A DNA stretch of 39,405 nt from the NCBI GenBank assembly GCA_012965515.1, contig DTSE01000342.1:1-39405 (forward strand), given 5' to 3'. This stretch comes from Candidatus Melainabacteria bacterium. Lineage in GTDB: Bacteria; Cyanobacteriota; Vampirovibrionia; Obscuribacterales; Obscuribacteraceae. Of this stretch, positions 9,528 to 17,673 are shown piece after piece. Each line of letters opens with the position of its first letter. Within the stretch, counting starts at the first letter, position 1. The notes under the pieces are model-generated. The model saw only the letters and a list, made by a program, of their open reading frames with translations, did not search any database and was not told where the DNA came from. The position numbers were made by a program, and so were the translations under genes.

Positions 9528-11603
9528 TTATGGCACCTCAACATCGACTGAGGACTCTATTGCAGGCGCCTGTGGTGGACTGATCTTTAACTTGAGACGC
9601 CACAGTCCACTGGAGAGATCGCTTTTAAGACGCGCCTCGCCATTCATTCCGGTTGCGCCATTTAAATCCGGACCAGCCATATCACCCATGCCAGGCATCG
9701 ATGTTTTCGCGGAAACTTGCGCACCAGATATGACACCACCGCCATGCTTTTCTACTTTGACGATTGTGTTGTTAGACCCGCCTTTGGCTGGATCAAGCGA
9801 TACCTTGATCATGAAAGAGCCGGCCATCTCCTCATGCGTCCAATTGTTTGAGGCATCCAGTCTATTACCCTGGACCTCTGAAGCTGTGGGCAGTTTGGCT
9901 GGACCGGTTTTTCCCCACTCAGCCGCAACTACCGACATTCCCGGCTGGAGGCTTGAGTAGCCCGCATATACTACTTGATCGCCCTCGCTTAGCCCTCTAA
10001 TAATCTCCGTGCGGTCTGGATTCGCCAGACCGATTTCTATATTGACTAGCTGTGCTTCGTTCTTCCCGCCCAACTCTTTGGGAACCAGGTCCATGCCGCA
10101 TTTTGGGCATTTACCCGGTGCGTCGGTTATTACTTCAGGGTGCATAGTGCAGGTGTATTGCTTTTTAACAGGCGCCGATTCTTTCGCGCCTTGCACTGGC
10201 TGAAGCGTCATGTTGCACTTAGGACAGGTGCCGGGCTTATCCGAAATGACTTCCGGATGCATGGGGCATTGGTACTTCGCTTTGTTGGCAAAGTTAGCTG
10301 CTGTGCCCGTCTTCCATACCTGAGATTTACCTTCTCTCCAGATAATTGCAGAACTTGGAACAGTCAGCCCCTCATGCTCACCAGTCAGTATTTTCATAAC
10401 CACATATTGGCCAGGCAGGAACCTGTACATGCCAATTGAGCCGACTTGTCTTTCGCCGACTCGATTCAAGGTGCGTATGTTGTTGATTAAAGCTTCTACT
10501 GTGACCGTCCTGCTTGCCGGGTCCGCCGCTGGAAATATTGCAGTCACTCGGGCTTCTATGTCATCGCTCTTTGTTTGAGAGCCTTTTATTAGCACCTTGC
10601 TACCAAGCTCGATGCGCTCCGCGTCTTCGCTTGCCACTTCGGCCTGCACTCTGACCTGTTTTACATGAGCAACTTTCAAAAGCATCATTCCAGGGCTGAC
10701 AACAACTCCCGGACTGATCAAACGTTTGGTCACAACACCGTCTTCCTGCGCAGATATCGTTGTGTATTTCTCGTAAATAAGGGTGTTCTTAAGCGCTGCT
10801 GTCGCCTGTTCGGCTGCTGAGTATTGATGTCCGATGTGATGAATCATGGTATCCAAAGCCGCCTGGGCAGCCAGCTTTGTGTTCTTGGACTCGTCAACCT
10901 TTGCTTGCGCCTGCTCGGCCTGAGCCTCGGCGACTTTCATTTGAGCTAACTCTTTTTGATATTCATCCAGCGAAACCACCTGCGATTTCAAAAGAGCGCT
11001 CTGTCTTTCGATTTCCGGCTTCCAGTAAGCCAGGTTGGCATTCGCCTCCGCTAAGGCTTTTTGCGCTCCTTTTTCAGCCTGCTTAGCCGCCTCCAGCTCA
11101 TACTTTTTTTGTGCAAATTCTGATTTGGCGATCCCAGCGTTGTGCATTGCCGCGTCTTCGGCGCTTTGCGCTTCCTGGCGCTTAGCGGCGTATTCTGACT
11201 TTTCTGCCGGATCAAGTTGCACGAGCAGTTGCCCAGCTTTGACTATGTCCCCCGGATAAACTGCCATCTTGACTACGCGACCGGTGACGCGAGGATAAAC
11301 ATCCTCATCGGTATAGGCTTGAACGGTGCCTGTATAAGTGACCGAACCAGAGATTTGCTCCCGCTTAACTGCGGCAATCCCGACCGGCAATGCCCCTTTA
11401 GGTGGGACCATGACGGTCATATCCATTGCTTGCGACTCAAGAACACTCATTTGTCCTGGCTTCTTGAACACTTGAACAATGACCACACAAACCACCGTCA
11501 CCACAGTTAAAGTGATCACACCCCAGAGATTCTTTCTTACTGATGCCGCAAAGCCCGTCTTGTTTGGCGCCTCTATCTCAGATTCATTTGCTTGGATAGG
11601 CAT
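9528..11603 (-). CDS. RND periplasmic adaptor with two heavy-metal-binding domains and a YtkA-like tail
   Basis: 691 residues, much longer than the usual 350-450. A single TM lies at about 26-46. Biotinyl-lipoyl/HlyD strands (about 85-130) lead into a long alpha-hairpin coiled coil (about 135-275) and beta-barrel (about 290-420). Then come two heavy-metal-binding domains, at about 444-469 (YQCPMHPEV ... CPKCNMTL) and 483-509 (YTCTMHPEV ... CPKCGMDL). The last ~95 residues resemble a YtkA-like/FixH-like beta domain rich in Met and Gly. The metal domains sit between two parts of the membrane-proximal domain (SAIIWREGKSQVW before, IIRGLSEGDQVVYAG after), an unusual placement. The gene overlaps the preceding stop as TAATG. 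It likely delivers periplasmic metal, probably Cu/Ag type, to the pump. Confidence 0.92.
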   Translation of the reverse strand: MPIQANESEIEAPNKTGFAASVRKNLWGVITLTVVTVVCVVIVQVFKKPGQMSVLESQAMDMTVMVPPKGALPVGIAAVKREQISGSVTYTGTVQAYTDEDVYPRVTGRVVKMAVYPGDIVKAGQLLVQLDPAEKSEYAAKRQEAQSAEDAAMHNAGIAKSEFAQKKYELEAAKQAEKGAQKALAEANANLAYWKPEIERQSALLKSQVVSLDEYQKELAQMKVAEAQAEQAQAKVDESKNTKLAAQAALDTMIHHIGHQYSAAEQATAALKNTLIYEKYTTISAQEDGVVTKRLISPGVVVSPGMMLLKVAHVKQVRVQAEVASEDAERIELGSKVLIKGSQTKSDDIEARVTAIFPAADPASRTVTVEALINNIRTLNRVGERQVGSIGMYRFLPGQYVVMKILTGEHEGLTVPSSAIIWREGKSQVWKTGTAANFANKAKYQCPMHPEVISDKPGTCPKCNMTLQPVQGAKESAPVKKQYTCTMHPEVITDAPGKCPKCGMDLVPKELGGKNEAQLVNIEIGLANPDRTEIIRGLSEGDQVVYAGYSSLQPGMSVVAAEWGKTGPAKLPTASEVQGNRLDASNNWTHEEMAGSFMIKVSLDPAKGGSNNTIVKVEKHGGGVISGAQVSAKTSMPGMGDMAGPDLNGATGMNGEARLKSDLSSGLWRLKLKISPPQAPAIESSVDVEVP

Positions 11604-12013
11604 TACCTTGTCTCCGCACTGTCTTCACTTCTCGGTTCTTCAATTTCTTCAATTGTTTTGACTGTCAGCCGATCGCCTTCAATTGAGCCCTTTGCGCGAA
11701 TGTAAAAACCGCTCCTTCGCGCGCTTTTCTCTAACAGTTTGATAGCAAGCTTGTTTCCATGCTTGTCTAGAATCAGCCAGCGAGGCTTTATGTAGATGGC
11801 ATAGCCTTGTTTTTTGCAGTTAGCCATAAGACTGCAATCTTTGGTGTGATGCTTGATAAAGTCCTCTGGATGAGGATCTCCGAGGACCGCAGCAGAACAC
11901 TTACGGTCTACTAGATAGCCATCAAAACTCTGTTCGGCCGCACCACAAGCTAGACCGAACAAAAAAGTGCTTAGGCTAAACCCAGCAGCTGAAAGCAAGC
12001 AGCGATATTTCAT
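11603..12013 (-). CDS. Secreted small protein, first gene of efflux operon A (paralogue of the lipoprotein at 3837)
   Basis: 136 residues from ATG 12013, chosen for the AGGAAGG ribosome site just upstream; a longer frame to 12067 lacks one. The N-terminus is a signal peptide (LLSAAGFSLSTFLFGLACGA), with a possible lipobox (GLAC). The mature part reads DGYLVDRKCSAAVLGD, then HTKDCSLMANCKKQGYAIYI, ILDKHGNKLAIKLLEKS and KGSIEGDRLTVKTIEEI. Its Cys placement and strand order match the C-terminal domain of the lipoprotein at 3837-4310. I do not know a firm family name; similar domains occur as DUF-type proteins in metal contexts. It is translationally coupled to the adaptor. Confidence 0.75.
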   Translation of the reverse strand: MKYRCLLSAAGFSLSTFLFGLACGAAEQSFDGYLVDRKCSAAVLGDPHPEDFIKHHTKDCSLMANCKKQGYAIYIKPRWLILDKHGNKLAIKLLEKSARRSGFYIRAKGSIEGDRLTVKTIEEIEEPRSEDSAETR

Positions 12014-12139
12014 AGAACCTTCCTCAGCACGTCTAAGGACGCGCTCTTCTAGCCGAGTACGTGCCAAACACCGCTCTGTGAAGCTTGCGCCGTCGCGGGC
12101 ATGCGCAAAGAATCACCAGCAGTGTTCAATTACTGATGG

Positions 12140-12553
12140 CTAAATGAGGAAAGTTCGCTTGTACAGATATGTCTTGCTTGTGCCCATGCCCCTGATTCGG
12201 GGTGGCGCTCGGTTCTGGTGCGCTGGGCTATCAGAATCGATGGAAAGTAAAAATTCCGGCTGATCCTTTGGAAGACAAACTTGAACAGTTGAAAATTCGC
12301 CTTCCGGCATAATGCTCACGCTATTTGCGAGCCCAATCGGCTTATTGGCTGCCATGCCGCAGCACGAGTGGCATTTGGTAACCGCTTTGTCCGATGCTGT
12401 TGCGTGGCATGAAGGCTGCTGCGCTGACTCTTTCTTGCAACAGCTATGTTCTTGACTAACTGCCTGACGTATTTCATTACACGCACAAGCTTGTCTGGGG
12501 ACCCCAATGAATAGGGCCAAAAGTATCAAAAATAGAGCAGACAGCCGTTGCAC
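12140..12553 (-). CDS. Cysteine-rich secreted protein, putative metal-related
   Basis: 137 residues starting at GTG 12553. It has a signal peptide (LSALFLILLALFIGVPRQACA), then a Cys/His-rich stretch containing HSCCKKES, SCHATASDK and KCHSCCGMAAN, then a Pro/Arg-rich tail (NRAPPRIRGMG). The Cys pairs suggest a metal-binding periplasmic protein of the kind often found beside copper or mercury loci. The layout resembles DUF2946-type proteins, but I cannot confirm this. It lies 126 bp upstream of the efflux operon on the same strand and divergent from the MerR gene, so all may share regulation. The ribosome site is weak and the start could be later. Confidence 0.6.
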   Translation of the reverse strand: MQRLSALFLILLALFIGVPRQACACNEIRQAVSQEHSCCKKESAQQPSCHATASDKAVTKCHSCCGMAANKPIGLANSVSIMPEGEFSTVQVCLPKDQPEFLLSIDSDSPAHQNRAPPRIRGMGTSKTYLYKRTFLI

Positions 12554-12683
12554 GAAATTTCCAAGCGTAAAGATAAAAAGGTCTAACCATTTAAACTACC
12601 CACATGGCAACCGCTTTGTCAATTTTCTGATCAAATAGCCGCCTCATAATCCCTCAGCGTGCAGCTGAGCAAAAAAAATCCTC

Positions 12684-12715
12684 TTGACTCTCAAATATGT
12701 TAGAGGGTTTATATT
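12684..12715 (+). promoter_or_regulatory. MerR-type promoter/operator with a 20-bp spacer
   Basis: A -35 hexamer TTGACT (12684-12689) and a -10 hexamer TATATT (12710-12715) are separated by 20 bp, the over-long spacing typical of promoters that MerR proteins activate by DNA distortion. Within the spacer, the partial dyad ACTCTC/GAGGGT is centred on AAATATGTTA. The -10 ends only 6 bp before the ATG of the MerR gene, so the transcript would start at or next to the ATG (leaderless or nearly so). Confidence 0.75.
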
Positions 12716-12721
12716 AAAGGC

Positions 12722-13159
12722 ATGAATAATAACTCACTAGTTGGCATGGTCGCAAAACAGCTTGGCGTAAGTTCGCAAACCATTCACTGGTACGAGACAC
12801 AGGGGCTAATCCCACCGCCTGAGCGGACTGAAAGCGGTTACCGTGTCTATCAGCCTTCAACCATCGAACAACTGCGATTTGTCCGTAAGGCTCTAGGCAT
12901 AGGATTCTCTGTCGATGAGATCAGGGCGATAATCGATGCACGCCGACAAGGCAATCAACCATGTGAAATGGTTTTGTCCTTGTTGCAGAAAAAAATAGAC
13001 GATGTCAACTCACAAATTGAGACGCTGATTGAAGTCCAAGACGATTTGAAGCGCCTCCAGAAAAAATGGCTCACCAGCCCTTCCCATTCGGAGCCCAATA
13101 CTGCTCTGATCTGTCCTTTGATCGAAGAAATCGATGATTCAATCAAGAAAGTGGAGTAA
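12722..13159 (+). CDS. MerR-family metal-responsive regulator
   Basis: 145 residues. The N-terminal winged HTH is classic MerR: VAKQLGVSSQTIHWYETQGL, then ERTESGYRVY and LRFVRKALGIGFSVDEIRAI. A long dimerisation helix follows (about 82-118). The likely metal ligands are Cys81 (QPCEMV) and Cys131 (ICPLIEEI). The positions fit the MerR/ZntR/PbrR plan, although the middle Cys of mercury-type MerR is not seen. CueR-type copper sensors have a different C-x7-C loop, so the effector may be Hg, Zn, Pb or Cd rather than Cu. The start at 12722 is kept because the HTH needs it, despite the lack of a spaced ribosome site. It is divergent from the efflux operon and followed by the DUF4396 gene 3 bp later. 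Confidence 0.88.
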   Translation: MNNNSLVGMVAKQLGVSSQTIHWYETQGLIPPPERTESGYRVYQPSTIEQLRFVRKALGIGFSVDEIRAIIDARRQGNQPCEMVLSLLQKKIDDVNSQIETLIEVQDDLKRLQKKWLTSPSHSEPNTALICPLIEEIDDSIKKVE

Positions 13160-13162
13160 ATA

Positions 13163-13666
13163 ATGGAAAAAGTTACAATGAATCACTCAAATACCGAATC
13201 TTGCTGTTACGCTAAGCAAGTTAAACAGCAAGAAAAGCCTACTTCCAGCTCACTCAAGCCTGCTATATATGCCACATTGCACTGTCTGACCGGGTGCATG
13301 ATTGGTGAATTTATCGGCTTATCCCTTGGGGTCTCCTTCGGACTGCCTCCGCTGACCACCATCTTTCTTAGTACGCTTCTCGCCTTCATTTCGGGTTTTT
13401 CTTTGACCGTTTTTCCCTTAATGCGCAATGCTAAACTCAATCTTAAATCAGCGATGAAGGCTGTTTGGCTTGGAGAAATAATTTCTATCGGAATAATGGA
13501 GCTAGTTATGAACACCGTTGACTATCATATGGGTGGAATGCAGTCTGGCTCTATGGCTAATCCTCTGTTTTGGCAAGCATTATTGCTTGCGGTTCCAGCC
13601 GGTTTTGTCGCTGCTCTTCCGGTAAATGCCGTTTTGATTGCCAAGCAAATGAAGAAATGCCATTGA
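13163..13666 (+). CDS. DUF4396-type integral membrane protein
   Basis: 167 residues. A short Cys-bearing N-terminus (NTESCCYAKQ) is followed by four hydrophobic segments. The signature ATLHCLTGCMIGEFIGLSLG (about 35-55) matches the DUF4396 family, which has a conserved H-C-x-x-G-C. A later MELVMNTVDYHMGG segment carries Met and His. The start has GGAG upstream, and the gene is 3 bp behind the MerR regulator, so it is in its operon. DUF4396 proteins are often found with copper or other metal loci; transport or metal-binding activity is inferred, not shown. The Cys/Met/His residues in and near membrane segments are compatible with metal passage. Confidence 0.75.
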   Translation: MEKVTMNHSNTESCCYAKQVKQQEKPTSSSLKPAIYATLHCLTGCMIGEFIGLSLGVSFGLPPLTTIFLSTLLAFISGFSLTVFPLMRNAKLNLKSAMKAVWLGEIISIGIMELVMNTVDYHMGGMQSGSMANPLFWQALLLAVPAGFVAALPVNAVLIAKQMKKCH

Positions 13667-13736
13667 CGGTCCTGTTGGATCAACTGGTTGTCGCATACAC
13701 GAAACAACGCCGAACTGAAAAACTGAGCCAGTTAAT

Positions 13737-14405
13737 CTAACTCCCACCAAATACCTTCTTCCACCAGGGTGTCTGAAGCTTCTCCACAGTAGCTTTTAAT
13801 TCCTCAACATCTTTCGATAAAACACCTGCCATAGTAGCTTTCTCCTCAAGCTCACGTTTCTGCTCTTCCATGGCAGCTATTTGCCTGTTTAAGGCTTCTA
13901 TTTCGAGTGCCCGGAGTTCGGCAGCCTTCCGCTCTTCTTCGGCGTGCTGACGCTCCTGTTCGGCTTGTCTCTGGAAGTCGGGCAGGAGGCGAAGTTGCCT
14001 TTTTTGGTCTTCAATGATCCGCTCTTTCTCCGCAAGCGCTAGTGCCTGGGCCTTGACCTCTTCGACCAGAGGGCGGACGCATTGCTCGACCAAGGATTGA
14101 AATTCAGTGGCAAATCGTGGCTCGGTTTGTGTTGCGGCTTCCGGTCCTTCAGGTCCATCTACCGATTCTGCTTCCACGACATCCTCGGGCTCGAAATTTA
14201 TCGGACCAGTAGTCGGCGTTGTTTCCGGCTGGGTAGTTAGCCCAGCCATGATTTCTTTGTTGGGGTATATGCGCCATTCTGGGACGCCGAACTCGTTCTT
14301 GTTCAGTGTGCCTTTGAGCTGGCCCTTCTCCAGGCGGTATGTCACCGCTCTAGGCGTAATGCCCAGGGCTGCTGCTGCTTCCTTGACTGAAATCGTTCGC
14401 GACAC
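13737..14405 (-). CDS. HTH plus coiled-coil protein beside the replication origin
   Basis: 222 residues from GTG 14405, preferred over TTG 14423 because AAGGAG lies 4-5 bases upstream of the GTG. The first ~55 residues form a MerR/excisionase-like HTH (ISVKEAAAALGITPRAVTYRL, here shown to 20: SVKEAAAALGITPRAVTYRL). An acidic Pro-rich linker follows, then a long coiled coil from about residue 115 to the end (many Glu/Lys/Gln heptads). Such HTH-coil proteins are common beside plasmid origins, where they act in replication control or partition. It is divergent from the iteron region and the rep gene, which supports that role. No ATPase partner (ParA) is visible in the window. Confidence 0.7.
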   Translation of the reverse strand: MSRTISVKEAAAALGITPRAVTYRLEKGQLKGTLNKNEFGVPEWRIYPNKEIMAGLTTQPETTPTTGPINFEPEDVVEAESVDGPEGPEAATQTEPRFATEFQSLVEQCVRPLVEEVKAQALALAEKERIIEDQKRQLRLLPDFQRQAEQERQHAEEERKAAELRALEIEALNRQIAAMEEQKRELEEKATMAGVLSKDVEELKATVEKLQTPWWKKVFGGS

Positions 14406-14540
14406 GGCACTCCTTATATCCAATGTGTATCTATTGAATATTGTAAAACCCTTACCCCGTGGGCATTATACGGGTTTTTTGCAGAAAGGAAAAGTATTTC
14501 TTCGTGCTCAAGCCGCATTGCAGCTGGGATTCCTCGGGAG

Positions 14541-15110
14541 TCTGGAAACGCTTCTAGCCACTGCTTCGAAACGGTTTCTGGTATGGAAATCTCAGTCAAT
14601 CACCAATTCGGGACTCTCGAAATTTTTGCCGACGAATTTTCCAGCCCCCTTTCCGGCGCTTTCGAGGACGGTTGGAAGTCGTTTCCAGCCGGAGATCCTG
14701 TGCCTGGTGTTCACGCGGGGGTACCCTCGAATATCTTGGCAGCGGGTGGAAGTTGTGCTGTCTGCTTCTTTCGATACCGGGATAGAAGCGTTTCGATACC
14801 GCTGGAAAACTTCTAGGGTGTTTCTAGGGTGGGCTGGAAATGCACTGTCGCATATCCAGCTGGCTCGTATCTCTTTTGGGCTGACAGTATCGCCCGGCTG
14901 AGCTTCTTAGGGCTTTTCCAGCCATTTCCAGCCTTGCTTCCTGTTGAATTTCCAGGCGATTCTACGGTCTGGAAATTTGTTTCGATACCGGCTGGAAAAA
15001 CTTCTAGCCATTTCCGGCGCGCCTACGACTGTCGTGGTGGCAAGTAATCGCGAGCCGCAATAAAAGCCGTGAAACCATTTTGAGGCTTTAGTATCGAAAT
15101 TTTCTAGCCT
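14541..15110. repeat. Iteron-like repeat region, candidate origin of replication
   Basis: The ~1-kb gene-poor stretch 14406-15414 contains degenerate copies of a composite motif, roughly TTTCGATACCG-GCTGGAAAA-CTTCTAGCC. The clearest copies are at about 14980-15010 and 14790-14816. Partial copies lie at 14541-14559 (CTGGAAACGCTTCTAGCC), 14769-14788 (TTTCGATACCGG) and 15091-15109 (GTATCGAAATTTTCTAGCC). Single TTTCCAGCC/GGCTGGAAA boxes lie in both orientations at about 14638, 14691, 14832, 14914 and 14924. Dense repeats next to a Rep gene are the usual form of an iteron origin. I see no A/T-rich unwinding element that stands out, and I did not identify DnaA boxes. Confidence 0.7.
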
Positions 15111-15272
15111 TCCGAAAGCCGCCGCCATTCGATCTGTTTGGGTAGTAAAGAGTTGATCGGTTTTACCGCAGATAATATAGTGTCATCGGTCGATGCCACC
15201 AAAAGTGGTGCATATCGAAAAGATATACAGAGGCTCCCGCCTCCTAGAAAGGACAAAGTTACCGATAAAAAA

Positions 15273-15298
15273 ACATCGCTTGGGGCGATGTCTTTTTT
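15273..15298 (+). terminator. Intrinsic terminator, probably bidirectional
   Basis: ACATCGC (15273-15279) pairs with GCGATGT (15285-15291) around a 5-nt loop and is followed by C and T6. A run of A lies on the left side of the stem, so it can also terminate minus-strand transcripts. It lies between the iteron region and rep, about 120 bp upstream of the Rep start, and would end a plus-strand transcript coming out of the origin. Confidence 0.8.
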
Positions 15299-15414
15299 GA
15301 GACCTTTTGCGGATCTCGTTATCCAGTTGTTGTCGCGTTTTTGGAAGTTTCGCGAACTGACTTCAGGATAGACGAACGGTCCGGATAGGTCAACTCATCC
15401 CTAATTAACTTTGG

Positions 15415-17235
15415 GTGCCAACTATCAACGGACTGGCTCAAGCGCGCTCTGCATCAGCGGCCGCGCCGACTAGATTTGATCGACTGCAATACTTCCCGAA
15501 AGGGTGGGAGACTTGCGTCGCCCAGTTTCTAGAGCTGTTCCACCGCTTTGGTTACATCTACAAACCGCTCTCCGGTGGCTCCTGGTACTCGGCTAATGAG
15601 AACTGGAAGTTACCTGATTCGGAGATACTCAAGGCCATCGCCTGCGTCCATCCCAAGTTCTACATCGGCTGTCGTGCCGCAAAAACAACGCGGTTTGCAG
15701 TCTTAGATATTGACCAGAACAGTCGCTACCACAACAAGCAATCCCTTGAGAAGTTGCTACAGTGCTTGTCTCAAGCTGGTCTTTCCCGATCTTCACTTTA
15801 TCGCTCAAGTTACAGTGGTGGCTGGCATTTGTACCTTTTCTTCGAGGAACCCATTGCCAGTCTCGAACTCCGGCGGCAGCTATTCAAACTACTTACATTG
15901 AATGACTTCCAGGTCGGAAAAGGACAGCTCGAGATTTTCCCTCATCCCGGTGGGGAAGGCTCCATGGGGCTGGGGCTGAGGTTACCGATGCAGCCTGGCT
16001 TTGCCTGGCTCGATAAGAAGACATTGGAGATAGAGCATGAGCGCAACGAGCTTGATGCTACTTATGCCCTGGAATTATTCCTCGATGTGCTCGACGGCGA
16101 CGCCAATTCCTTCGAGGATTTCCGCAGGTTGAAGGCACACGTCCAGGAGCTAGAGAAGCGCAGGACCTCCGCTTCCGTCCACGGTCGCGGCGACCGCGTC
16201 AATAATGTGGTGCCAATAAGAGCTGGCATAGAAGCCGTTTCTGAAGCCGAGTTTGCCGATTTTGTTGGAGGCGTATTCCATCGCCTGCCGCCCGGCATTA
16301 TCGTAGACAACTGGTATAAGGGACGGCTGTATCATCTCAACGGTTTGAATGGTCCATCCCAGCGGGCTGAAGCTATTGAATGCGTCGGGCATTACTTCTT
16401 CTACGGCGACCCTAGCCGTGACCTGCCAGCCTTGGGATACGGCTACGAACAAGAGCGCCAGTGGGCGCTCGACGAGTTCTTACACACAAGAAACAATGGG
16501 CAAAGTGAAGACATCAACCGTGGCCGGGCTGACGCCTACGCCCAGGTGGAGAGGGCCGCTACTTGGCGCCCGGCGCACAAGCAAACTACCGAACCGGTCA
16601 AGTATGCCCCCGAGCGTCCCATCTCCTGGATACGGGAGAATGCCAACCGCAAGACCGATGCCCGCAAGCGTATCTCGGAGGCTCTCGATGGGCTGAAGAA
16701 AATGCAGCGCTCCTTCACCACAGTGGAATTGCAGAAGGCCGCTGGATGCTCCAGAGAGACGCTCTATAACCACGCTGATATCTGGCGTCAGGACTACGAA
16801 GACCTCGCTGAAGGGTTCTTTGCAATCTGTACGGACGAATATAACGATGTGGTGGGGGCGGGTTCTACTCAAACCCAGCCCCCTACCACTCTTTCTAATC
16901 AAGATATGCCGCCCGGTCGCTTGGCAGCTCGCCGCATTATCTATGAGATATCGATGCGATCCCAAAGAGATAAGCGCCAGTCCGAGAAGACTGCTCAAGC
17001 TTCTCTGGAGGCTTCAGAATCAACCTGGCAGGCAGAAGTAACCAGTCTCACCCAAACCGACCCTTCCACGCTTTCTGTGCCGGAGCTTAAAGTTCTCCTG
17101 GTCATCTTATTAGGTTATCTAGCCATGGCTCCTGACTATGACAGCCAGAACGCATTGCAGAACTATATCTCTGCCTTGAAAGAACAAATGTCTGCTGCCT
17201 TGAACGGTCCGCAGCAGGTGGTTCGTCCGCCCTAA
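15415..17235 (+). CDS. Plasmid replication protein with primase-like domain
   Basis: 606 residues. The N-terminal ~230 residues look like an archaeo-eukaryotic-primase-type catalytic core. FAVLDIDQNS holds an Asp-x-Asp pair (D98, D100), SSYSGGWHLYLFF has the His of the second motif (H138), and GQLEIFPHPG and GLGLRLPMQPG follow. The middle region resembles a primase C-terminal/helical module. At about 440-480 there is an HTH-like segment (TTVELQKAAGCSRETLYNHA) suited to binding origin repeats. Such proteins both prime and initiate replication on some plasmids, including cyanobacterial ones. The start is GTG; an in-frame stop lies just upstream and no strong ribosome site is visible, so a later start is possible. 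It is next to the iteron region. Confidence 0.8.
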   Translation: MPTINGLAQARSASAAAPTRFDRLQYFPKGWETCVAQFLELFHRFGYIYKPLSGGSWYSANENWKLPDSEILKAIACVHPKFYIGCRAAKTTRFAVLDIDQNSRYHNKQSLEKLLQCLSQAGLSRSSLYRSSYSGGWHLYLFFEEPIASLELRRQLFKLLTLNDFQVGKGQLEIFPHPGGEGSMGLGLRLPMQPGFAWLDKKTLEIEHERNELDATYALELFLDVLDGDANSFEDFRRLKAHVQELEKRRTSASVHGRGDRVNNVVPIRAGIEAVSEAEFADFVGGVFHRLPPGIIVDNWYKGRLYHLNGLNGPSQRAEAIECVGHYFFYGDPSRDLPALGYGYEQERQWALDEFLHTRNNGQSEDINRGRADAYAQVERAATWRPAHKQTTEPVKYAPERPISWIRENANRKTDARKRISEALDGLKKMQRSFTTVELQKAAGCSRETLYNHADIWRQDYEDLAEGFFAICTDEYNDVVGAGSTQTQPPTTLSNQDMPPGRLAARRIIYEISMRSQRDKRQSEKTAQASLEASESTWQAEVTSLTQTDPSTLSVPELKVLLVILLGYLAMAPDYDSQNALQNYISALKEQMSAALNGPQQVVRPP

Positions 17236-17259
17236 GTAGAATTCTTTTGCCGAATTCGT

Positions 17260-17287
17260 TTGACTTGATCTTTCGATCTGTTATACT
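17260..17287 (+). promoter_or_regulatory. Strong sigma70-type promoter in the rep-gp88 gap
   Basis: TTGACT (17260-17265), a 16-bp spacer and TATACT (17282-17287). The spacer holds GATC-tttc-GATC, a small dyad that could be an operator. No convincing gene starts right after it. An open frame of about 62 codons begins with ATG at 17290 but has no ribosome site or recognisable product. The promoter most likely drives a ~380-nt leader for gp88 or a small RNA. Confidence 0.55.
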
Positions 17288-17673
17288 TATGCCACTGGAT
17301 GTGGTGCTCTGTGACAGCGTCGCCAGGGAGCTTTCTAAAGTTGCAAGAAGCGCGGCGAGAGCTAGATTTGAGCTATTGTGCTTTTGGAAATTTGAATATT
17401 TTCCACCGCTAACAAGTGTATTTTCTTGGCATCTTATTTCCCGTCTGCTGCCACATCAAATTTCACTCATTTTCTGATTGTCAAAGCTTCGGGAGTCTGA
17501 CTTGGCGGCTCTCCGCTGTTTTTTAAGTTTACCGGCTGAGCGCCCACCACCGTCAAGCCGTTCGGTTTTCCCTTTGTCCTTGTAGTTAGCTCTCGCCGCC
17601 TTGACGGCAGAGCCCAGCCGGTCGCCCTCCGGGAGGCAGCGTCGCTGCCTTATCTACGCAAAAGGAGGGCAAT
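17288..17673 (+). other. Long structured leader upstream of gp88
   Basis: This ~390-bp stretch has no supported gene. Its 3' half holds three inverted repeats: CCGTCAAG (17550-17557) with CTTGACGG (17600-17607), the palindrome GCCCTCCGGGAGGC (about 17623-17636), and GGCAGC-GTC-GCTGCC just after it. A strong AGGAGG ribosome site for gp88 follows at about 17663. The first stem resembles stems upstream of two other genes in this window (see the findings). Confidence 0.45.

Noticed and set aside
14107-14901. Long plus-strand frame opposite the HTH/coiled-coil gene and into the iterons
   Set aside because: It is a shadow of the minus-strand gene and continues into repeat-rich origin DNA; the protein looks random and has no ribosome site.
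14541-15110. Possible CRISPR array
   Set aside because: Repeats are degenerate, in both orientations and unevenly spaced, without constant-length spacers or cas genes. An iteron origin fits better.
15138-15371. Open frame of 77 codons upstream of rep
   Set aside because: It runs straight through a clear intrinsic terminator hairpin and has no family resemblance.
17247-17477. Open frame of ~76 codons between rep and gp88
   Set aside because: No ribosome site, no recognisable motif, and it begins at a weak start within the promoter. Treated as non-coding leader.
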